From: Paracentrotus lividus
Taxonomy: Eukaryota; Echinodermata; Echinoidea; Camarodonta; Echinidae
DNA: 64,000 nt
NCBI GenBank assembly: GCA_940671915.1
Contig: CALNVZ010000008.1
Coordinates: forward strand, 657,096-721,095
Direction of reading: 5' to 3'
In this document: piece after piece, positions 57,596 through 64,000 of the stretch
Layout of the letters: every line of letters starts with the position of its first letter
Position numbering within the stretch: position 1 is the stretch's first letter
Made by a program: the position numbers and the translations under genes
Notes under the pieces: model-generated
Told to the model about the DNA's origin: nothing
The model's database searches: none
The model's input: the letters and a program-made list of their open reading frames with translations, nothing else

Positions 57596-58373
57596 TTTTA
57601 CAATGATATCTATTTCTTTAAGTGCTATGTTAATCTGTTCTATTATTACAATACCTAATAATATTTCTTTTTAATCTCAGTAAAATTTCTCAATACGTGA
57701 TGAATCCCAAATTACCTAATCAATAGTTGTATCATAATTACTGATTATCTATATTTTTGTATAATAAAACTACATAAAGAATCTCTCTGAATGTTTTTGA
57801 TTCTCATTAAATTACTGATAAAAAAACTTCGTTACATGATTAATGTCATCATAAATTTCTTAAAGAAATTACCTTTGAAATATTCTCATCTCAGTCTCCT
57901 TGAATTTATTGAAGAATATAAATATATTTACATGTAACCTCGTTGTATCATAATTACTGATTTTATATATTGTAACATTGTAATCCGTGAATTCCTGCCT
58001 ACCTATAAAATCCGAAATATTAATTAAAACCCAGAACCAGTAATTATTGTCTAATTCTATAATTTTGTCCTTGATTCAATAATTTTTAATGTCAATTTGC
58101 ATTTAAAAACGATTTTTTTCATTTCCAAAATATGCATAATTTGAATTTAACTTTTTACTATAGTCAATGTAATATGTGAGTATTTAATTATCAACTTACA
58201 TTGAAAAAAGGGAAATATATCTGTACTTTTTCCATATTAAGTATTAAATGCTAACGTCAATATGTTATTTAATTTATGTACCTGTAATATATTTAACCTT
58301 GTAATATATTATGTTATCTGCCCTGTCAATAAGTCAGTTTGAACTGCGATATTGGAATTTTGTCAATAAAACC

Positions 58374-58399
58374 TTCAATCAATCAATCAATCAATCAAT
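58374..58399 (+). repeat. (TCAA)n 3' tail
   Basis: Six to seven TCAA units directly after 'aataaaacct', read as the 3' end of the upstream LINE. Confidence 0.85.
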
Positions 58400-59393
58400 T
58401 ATTCTATGTGGCGATTTTAACTGTCCCGATGTGTCTCATTTGGGAGATATAGACACATCTGTTTTGAATAAACACATGAGAGATATCATTGACATCACAA
58501 TTTCGCTTGAATTGACGCAACTTGTCACTTTTCCAAAGAGATTGGAATCACTTCTTGATCTTGTTTTTTGTAACGACCCGGATGTCATCTCCAGGATACA
58601 AAGGGCTCCTCCGCTCGGGAAGAGTGATCATGCTTCGATACTCGTTTCACTAGATTGTCATCGCTACTGCCAGTCCCTACCTCGTACTTTCCACCTTTTT
58701 CATAAAGCAGATCGATCTGATTTTCAACGAACGTTGGAATGTATACAGTGGGATCTTTTCGTTGACGAGGAAAACGTTGACGAAACATATGAAAATTTCA
58801 AAACCCTCATTCATGCTGCCGTGAAGGATGTGGCAGAATCGAAAGGAAAGCGCCGGTCTCCGTGGATAACTCATGATATCATCTTATTATCAAGAAAAAA
58901 GAAGCGAGCCTTCACAAAGGTTTTGAAAAGTAAATCTAGAAATGATTCCGAATCGTCAAACATCAGAAACAGAGAACTCTGGTTGAAATATCGAGTAATA
59001 TGTCGTGAGATGAAACGAATGACTGAATTGGCGTACAATGATACTATTCATAGCCTAGCAATGAACGCTAAAAACGATCCCAAAAGATTTTGGTCCTTTG
59101 TGAAAGCAAAACGCAGTAACTCATGCATTAGAAACTGTGAATGTAATGGTAACTTATATGATGCCCCTCTTGACATAGCACATGTATTCAATATATTCTT
59201 TTGTAGTAATTTTTCTAATAATGATTTTCCTTCCACTGATATTGATAACTTGATTGATAACTGTAGACATGTTGGTATTCAGCCGTTTTCACAGATTACT
59301 GTTCATACAGCTAATATAATCAAAGCAATTGATATAATAGCCTTAAGTTTTCTACACCTCCCCGCCCTGATGGCATCTCTCCTGCATTTCTGA
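58400..59393 (+). pseudogene. Endonuclease and linker of the second LINE
   Basis: 'IILCGDFNCPDVSHL' holds the catalytic GDFN. 'LDLVFCNDPDVIS' and 'LGKSDHASILVSL' (SDH motif) complete the C-terminal half of the APE-type endonuclease. A linker follows with 'RRSPWITHDIILLSRKKKRA', Lys/Arg-rich helices and 'NDPKRFWSFVKAKRS', typical of CR1/jockey-type elements. The N-terminal third of the endonuclease is absent. The frame upstream of 58400 belongs to the preceding element's tail, so the open frame from 58311 is a fusion by chance. Confidence 0.82.
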
Positions 59394-60113
59394 AGCTTGG
59401 TAGTAAGTCAATTTGTCCTATATTGTCTCGAATCTTTAATATCAGTTTGCAGTCAGGTATGGTTCCCCAAGAATGAAAAGTTGCGAATGTTATCCCGTTA
59501 CATAAGAGCGGAAAGCGATCATCAATTGAGAATTACCGTCCAATTTCGCTCACATCTGTCCCATAAGTGCAAAATGTTGGAAAAAATCATAGTAGGCAAA
59601 CTCATTGATTTTTCTTTGAATCACAAGATTATTTCGGAAAACCAGCATGGATTTCTCCCGAAACGTTCTTGTGCCACACAGGCTTCTGTTCTGTTCCACA
59701 AATGGACTCAGATCCTCGACCGCCCATCTCCCCCTAGAATTGATGCAATATTTCTAGACTGGGCTAAAGCCTTTGATGAGGTTAACCATTCTGTATTACT
59801 CCGAAAATTACATGGTTTTGGAGTTTGTGGTAATATCCTTAAATGGATAAAGTCTTTCTTAGTTGGTCGTGCCCAGAGCGTTCTGTTTGAAGGAAACGAG
59901 TCTGACTGGAGCCCAGTAACATCAGGTGTTCTTCAGGGAAATGTTATAGGGCCTATCCTATTCAATCTATTTACCGCTGACCTTCCAAATTTAATGTCAG
60001 CTGGTACAGGTCTGCCACAATATGCAGACGATACAGTGCTCTATCGGCCAATTCTTTGTCAAGAAGACACACATGTGCTTCAGTCAGATCTATTCTATCA
60101 TTTGCTAGTGTGA
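59340..60113 (+). pseudogene. Reverse transcriptase of the second LINE
   Basis: 'RPDGISPAFLKLGS' and 'NYRPISLTS' are in one frame, then 'CKMLEKIIVGKLIDFSLNH', 'ENQHGFLPKRSCATQ', motif A 'IFLDWAKAFDEVNHSVLL', 'GVLQGNVIGPILFNLF' and the active site 'QYADDTVLY' in another. The usual G-x-P-Q-G-S block reads G-V-L-Q-G-N here. Active-site aspartates are present. The frame ends shortly after YADD at 60113 because of an indel. Confidence 0.85.
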
Positions 60114-60400
60114 CGAGAATTTCATGGAACTCAACTCTCTGAAATTTAAAATTATGCACATCACAAGGTCTCGTAGACAAATCTTAGACTCATATCACGT
60201 TAACAATACTGTACTGGAGGAAGTGGATTAGTACAAGTATCTTGGCATAGTTTTTTGCAAAAGATCTGTCTTGGTCAAAACATGTTCACAACATTGTATC
60301 AAAATGCTCCAAACTTTCTGGATTTATCCGTAGGATAGTAAATTCAAGAAACCCTGTCATTCCGAAGCGACTTTTTTTTGCTCGCTCTGCAGACGAGTGA

Positions 60401-60910
60401 TTGAATATGGGATACCCGTTTGGCTTCCTCATAAAAAAAAAAAAACACATTCAGTCCCTGGAATCTGTTCAAAGGCGCTTCACGCGTTTTTGCTTTTCTT
60501 ATCAACAAGCAAATGTTCTTACATATCCTGAAAGATTACGCAAATTAGATCTCTCACCCTCGTGCAACCGACTCATTTTCCTGTCTGCTAGCTTTGTAAT
60601 TAAATGTCTGTTTCGGTTGTATGATCTACCTATCCACTTCTTGCCAAAAAGACCGAGAGTTAGAAGAACCGATAATCTACTATTTGTTCATGAATTTGCT
60701 AGATGTAACGCCCTGAAGTTCTCATGTTTTCACCTTTTACAAAGATTATGGGAATCTATCCCTCCCGAGGATAGAGACCTATGTCTTGGAACATCTGTAA
60801 ATCCCATTCTAAATGCACTGAGGAATCGTCTATTTGCTCTTCCTCCTATCGAAAATGCATTTCAAAGTATAATGCTACATTATGTTAAATGTGTTTTTTC
60901 TGCTTTCTGA
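60401..60910 (+). pseudogene. C-terminal domain of the second LINE
   Basis: Contains 'LESVQRRFTRFCFSYQ', 'YPERLRKLDLSPSCNRLIF' and 'NPILNALRNRLFALPP', the standard C-terminal region of CR1/jockey-group proteins, with a stop at 60908. The preceding segment ('SWSKHVHNIVSKCSKL' in another frame, 60265-60310) links it to the RT. Confidence 0.8.
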
Positions 60911-60993
60911 TCTCGCTTCCCTTCCTTTTACTTCTACTTCTTTTTTCAATTATTCTTTTCTCAGCCCTCATCTAATCTTTTATTGCTATCTCT

Positions 60994-60994
60994 C

Positions 60995-61032
<38 letters not shown>
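60994..61032 (+). repeat. (TC)n microsatellite
   Basis: About 19 TC units within the LINE 3' region. Confidence 0.95.
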
Positions 61033-61064
61033 TTCTATCTCTCTCACACTCGCAAACTTAGTTT

Positions 61065-61065
<1 letters not shown>

Positions 61066-61117
<52 letters not shown>
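61066..61117. repeat. (TA)n microsatellite
   Basis: About 26 TA units. Confidence 0.95.
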
Positions 61118-61120
<3 letters not shown>

Positions 61121-61375
61121 AACAAATTAACAATGCAGTACAATCAATGTGAACTGACAACTTGTCTAGACATACAGAAATATACATATGTACGTAAATT
61201 TTATCTTTAAAGCAAAAATGTAAAGATTTTTGGCCTTCATATTTCTATAATATTAACTGATTTTATGTCTATCAATTATATAGCATATTACGATATTTTC
61301 TTGTTTAATTTTGAAGCTTTCCCTTGGCTTTTTTTTCCCCAATATGTTTTTATGTGTACAGGTATATGTTTGTAA

Positions 61376-61453
61376 ACCACCGACATGTGTTGGGAAAGGC
61401 TATTTAATAGGAATTTATTTTCTTTTGGTTATCCTAGGCCGCATGTCGGTGGT
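61376..61453 (+). other. 3' hairpin of the second LINE
   Basis: ACCACCGACATG (61376-61387) pairs perfectly with CATGTCGGTGGT (61442-61453) across a 54-base loop, about 45 bp before the A-rich tail. Several LINE families use a 3' stem-loop as the RT recognition signal, and this could be one. Confidence 0.6.
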
Positions 61454-61530
61454 ATTTCTAATTTCCTTTGTTTATGTTCCTGATCTTTATGCCTGAAATT
61501 AAATAAATAAAATAAAATAAAATAAGATGA

Positions 61531-62425
61531 TGTTCCTTTCTCTGCTATAATTTAAGCATGTAAATAACCAAAACAGATTTGTTAGCGTGCGTTTAGTTGA
61601 AATTTTAAGATGTCATTTGGTGAAAGAAAACTTATCTGATTAGTTAGTTATGTATAGATAATTGTATACGTGTAACAGTTTTATGGTTTTCCAGCCATAT
61701 CAACATAATGTTAAAGTTTTGTTGACCTCAGTCGTGCTTACTGTAGTTAGTTTTATTTGATCTTCCCTTCGTTGACGAAAGTTTTGACGAAGTTTATAGT
61801 TCAAATCTTTGTGAGATGTCTTTTATGTTTCAAACCTTTCATCTGTTTCAGGATCCACATAAATTAAGTCGCACATCAACAAGGAACTCACAAAATTGCT
61901 TAGCAACCAATTTCTCAACTTCACTATAATGTATTTCGATGTTTACTTTTGAATCCGAGAATGGGAGGGATATTGTGTTTGCTACATATATATTTGGTAA
62001 ATTATCTGTGTTTTATCATAGAACCCTTTCCCCTCATTTCCATCCAGACAATCAGGCACCTTCATCTCAAAACCCTACTGACCCATTCTAAACAATAATT
62101 TTATTTGATACATATCACTTATCATAGAAGGCACATGTAAAGGACGATTTTCTGAAATAAAGCTCAGTTCAGACACCAGAGACTGAAGTCATGTTTCGTT
62201 ACTCTTGTCCATTAGAATACATTATATTCCACATACTAAGAATCTTGCAACAGGATTGGTCAAAAGTCAGTCATATAATAAATTTTAGTTTTCCCATCAT
62301 CAATAATCTTTGAGTTTCGCTAACCACTTCAGCACCCCATAGAGCATGTAGAGCCATAACGCGTTATCAATTATTTGTATGATGCGCGAAAAAAAAGTGC
62401 GTTGTCATTCGCTTTTTTTGTAGGA
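61531..62425. other. Non-coding stretch
   Basis: No gene or recognisable repeat. Confidence 0.4.
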
Positions 62426-62427
62426 TA

Positions 62428-62467
62428 GGGGGTTGGGTGTCCGGACACTTAACAAAAAATGGAGCCT

Positions 62468-62502
<35 letters not shown>

Positions 62503-62682
62503 TCTCAGGATTCAGCCAAAAATATATTTCTGTATATACTTCTGTTCATCATCAGTTCTCCACAATATTTTCTAACATTTTGTGCTAAAATACTGTAAAA
62601 ACATTGCTTGTAAACCCTTTCAAATGATCAAATAAAACTGAGTGTCCGGACACCCAACTCGTCCGGACACCCAATAACTGGG
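62428..62682. mobile_element. Short element E3 with repeated GGGTGTCCGGAC word
   Basis: TA flanks lie at 62426-62427 and 62683-62684. The left end carries GTTGGGTGTCCGGAC (62432). The right end carries two inverted copies, GTCCGGACACCCAAC (62644) and GTCCGGACACCCAAT (62661), exactly 17 bp apart, the same spacing as the tandem words in E1 and E2. A T-run of about 32 lies at 62470-62501. The interior does not align with E1 or E2. Element status is an inference from architecture. Confidence 0.5.
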
Positions 62683-62968
62683 TATACTATCATTTTACCA
62701 TCACATGCAGCGAAAGATAAATTCTTCTGTGACATAACAATTCCTTTTTTAATTTTTTTGTTATGTAATAATCACTTCAGCCCATTTTAGCTAGGAATAC
62801 GCACTAAAAAAATAAAATAAAAATAAATAAAATAAAATTGCGCGCACTTTATTTGTACGCGTTTAAGCGCAGGCATCGGTGAATTAAGTGCATGTTTTTT
62901 TTTTTTTTTTTTTAAGGATCAAGGAAACCTTACATTTTTATCCAAAATATTGTTTTTCCGCTAACTCT
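62683..62968. other. Low-complexity spacer
   Basis: (AAAATAA)n-like run at 62807-62837 and a T-run at 62896-62913. No gene. Confidence 0.45.
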
Positions 62969-63117
62969 CTAAAGGCCCGGTCCCACTGACAGAAGGATTA
63001 ATTGCGCATGAGTTGCGTATACGAATTTCGTTCATCCGCAACAAAAAACACAAACAAAACAAACAATCCGCAATTCATGCGCAAATCATCCTAAAAAGCC
63101 AGTGGGACCGCGCCTTA
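62969..63117. mobile_element. Small palindromic MITE, 'aaggcccggtcccactg'
   Basis: The left end CTAAAGGCCCGGTCCCACTG pairs with the right end (reverse complement TTAAGGCGCGGTCCCACTGG), and the match continues inward through 'ATTTGCGCATGAATTGCG'-like sequence. About 149 bp, no coding capacity. The word 'gcctgtcccacagtagg' at 43.99 kb is reminiscent of its end. Confidence 0.72.
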
Positions 63118-63310
63118 AGGCCCGTATTCTACTAGCGAGTTTAAAGCTGTACGGCAATTAACAATAGGATCGAAAAATAGCACCGTACGAGAAAAAAACT
63201 CCCAGCACGAAAAACAAACTTCCAATCGTGTACAACTTCCGTACAGCTGGAAGTTTCTAATGCACTGGAACGCACAAGATAAAACTGGAAATCCATTGAA
63301 ATAATGACCC
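63118..63310. repeat. Dispersed repeat beginning 'ggcccgtattctactagcg'
   Basis: Starts directly beside the MITE. 'gctgtacgg' at 63147 and 'ccgtacagc' at 63238 form an inverted pair, as do 'ttccaatcgtg' and related words only weakly. No gene. Confidence 0.4.
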
Positions 63311-63529
63311 AACAATGATTGTTTGTAGTCGCTTTATCCTTTGACTACTGAGTGTTGTGCATTGTCGCTTGTCATGCACTTTTAAATATCACGTCCTATT
63401 CATTAACAATTCAGTAGCCTGGGATGGAACAATTAACAGGCTGGGACATTTTCAGCTGAAAAGGGACAATGGTTTTATTCCCTCTGAATAAATTATATAC
63501 CTTAAAGGCACATAGTGATCCCTACGGGT

Positions 63530-63735
63530 GGTATCTCACTTTGCGGGGACACATTCGGGAGTGTTTTTGAGGGTATATTCGGCTGGTTTTGAACATTTCA
63601 AAACGAGCCGAATCCCTCCATGAATGTTCTATAATCCCACCCGAATTTTCGCTCGTTCTGGGAAGGAGAACAGAATACTCCCGAATGTGTATTCGGGTGG
63701 ATTCGCAGCTGATTCGGTTCTGTTGTAACCCAGGC
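63530..63735. repeat. Palindromic repeat with ATTCGGGAGT words
   Basis: 'acattcgggagtgttt' at 63551 and 'aatactcccgaatgtg' at 63676, with 'tattcggctgg' and 'cgagccgaatccc' inside, form nested inverted repeats over about 150 bp. Confidence 0.55.
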
Positions 63736-63799
63736 TTAATTGACTATAATTATGATCCGGATCGTTACTCCCCCAATAATGATACGACCAGGCTTTTTT

Positions 63800-63925
63800 A
63801 ATCCGTTTGTTTGTTTGTTTTGTTTTTTTCGGGCGGGGGGGGGGGTTGTTTCGTTTGTTCGTTTTGTTTTTGTTGTTTTTGTTTTCGTTTTGTTTTGTTT
63901 TTGTGGTTTTCTGATCGAAACTTGC
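63800..63925 (+). repeat. Low-complexity T/G tract
   Basis: (GTTT)n and (TTTTG)n runs with a G10 block at 63835-63845. Confidence 0.9.
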
Positions 63926-64000
63926 TCTGATCAGAAAAGCATTGCCATAATTTTAATTGGTTGACCTGCTGCTGCAGTTTACTTTTTTTTCTAACAATAT

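Larger units (their letters stand above)
53940..58399 (+). mobile_element. Decayed CR1/L2-like LINE with (TCAA)n tail
   Basis: An endonuclease frame (54399-55220) is followed by a heavily frameshifted RT (about 55700-57300) and a C-terminal part (57365-57595). Then comes an AT-rich 3' region with a diverged direct repeat ('gtatcataattactgatt' at 57729 and 57946), ending in (TCAA)6 at 58374-58399. A short microsatellite tail in place of poly(A) is usual for the CR1/L2 group. The 5' limit is uncertain. Many frameshifts show it is old. Confidence 0.72.
58400..61530 (+). mobile_element. Second LINE (CR1/jockey group), 5'-truncated
   Basis: Begins within an endonuclease domain exactly where the (TCAA)n tail of the previous element ends. 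RT follows (59340-60113), then a C-terminal domain (60401-60910), a 3' region with TC and TA microsatellites (60994-61117), a 12-bp hairpin (61376-61453) and an (AAATA)n-type tail at about 61499-61525. Lesions include a frameshift near 59340, a TGA in place of the expected Trp codon at 59474-59476, a frameshift back near 59570 and another after 60100. Confidence 0.78.

Noticed and set aside
61311..61496. 61-codon hydrophobic open frame
   Set aside because: It lies in the 3' region of the second LINE, across its hairpin, with no conserved domain.

Overview
This is eukaryotic, AT-rich, intron-poor DNA made almost wholly of mobile elements and other repeats. The repeat vocabulary suggests a marine deuterostome invertebrate, most likely an echinoderm: GC-rich words of the type GCGAGCGCGAAG in both orientations, a DIRS-order retroelement, an L1/Tx1-like LINE, CR1/L2-like LINEs and many foldback elements ending in CAGGGTG. 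The organism is an inference. No intact host gene, rRNA, tRNA or CRISPR array was found. Two places carry splice-compatible exon candidates.

Layout. 1-10.1 kb: a composite block (unit A, a foldback element with CAGGGTG ends, and a GACGTC-rich TIR element holding a 70-bp array) that appears once in a noisy, indel-rich version (314-4640), once in rearranged pieces (4640-5994) and once clean (5995-10133). A shortened third unit A lies at 17.1-18.1 kb. 11.5-15.05 kb (minus strand): a decayed DIRS-order element with gag, RT-RNase H and tyrosine recombinase. 15.9-20.5 kb: dispersed and tandem repeats. 20,731-26,620: a full-length but dead L1/Tx1-like LINE bounded by an exact 12-bp target duplication. 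26.6-31.5 kb: possible exons, GC-word tandem repeats and a 1.37-kb near-palindrome. 31.9-35.0 kb: a broken endonuclease fragment and a 2-kb TIR element. 35.2-37.1 kb: an 880-bp tandem duplication and a 25-N gap flanked by the same sequence. 37,094-51,762: two near-identical 7.3-kb units, each with a foldback element rich in perfect DR1 (AGGTCA A AGGTCA) sites, a second foldback and an RT tail relic. 52.9-53.9 kb: a 1-kb TIR element homologous to the 2-kb one. 54-61.5 kb: two decayed CR1/L2/jockey-group LINEs head to tail. 61.5-64 kb: small palindromic MITEs and low-complexity DNA.

The most interesting signal is a group of three TA-flanked elements (32,970-35,014; 52,917-53,898; 62,428-62,682). 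They share an architecture of repeated ~16-bp words with a constant 17-bp tandem spacing. The word itself differs between elements but agrees within each, at six matching positions in the two larger ones. Several duplications (7.3 kb, 880 bp, 502 bp, and the noisy first copy) may be assembly products such as unmerged haplotypes or unpolished read sequence, and should be read that way until checked.
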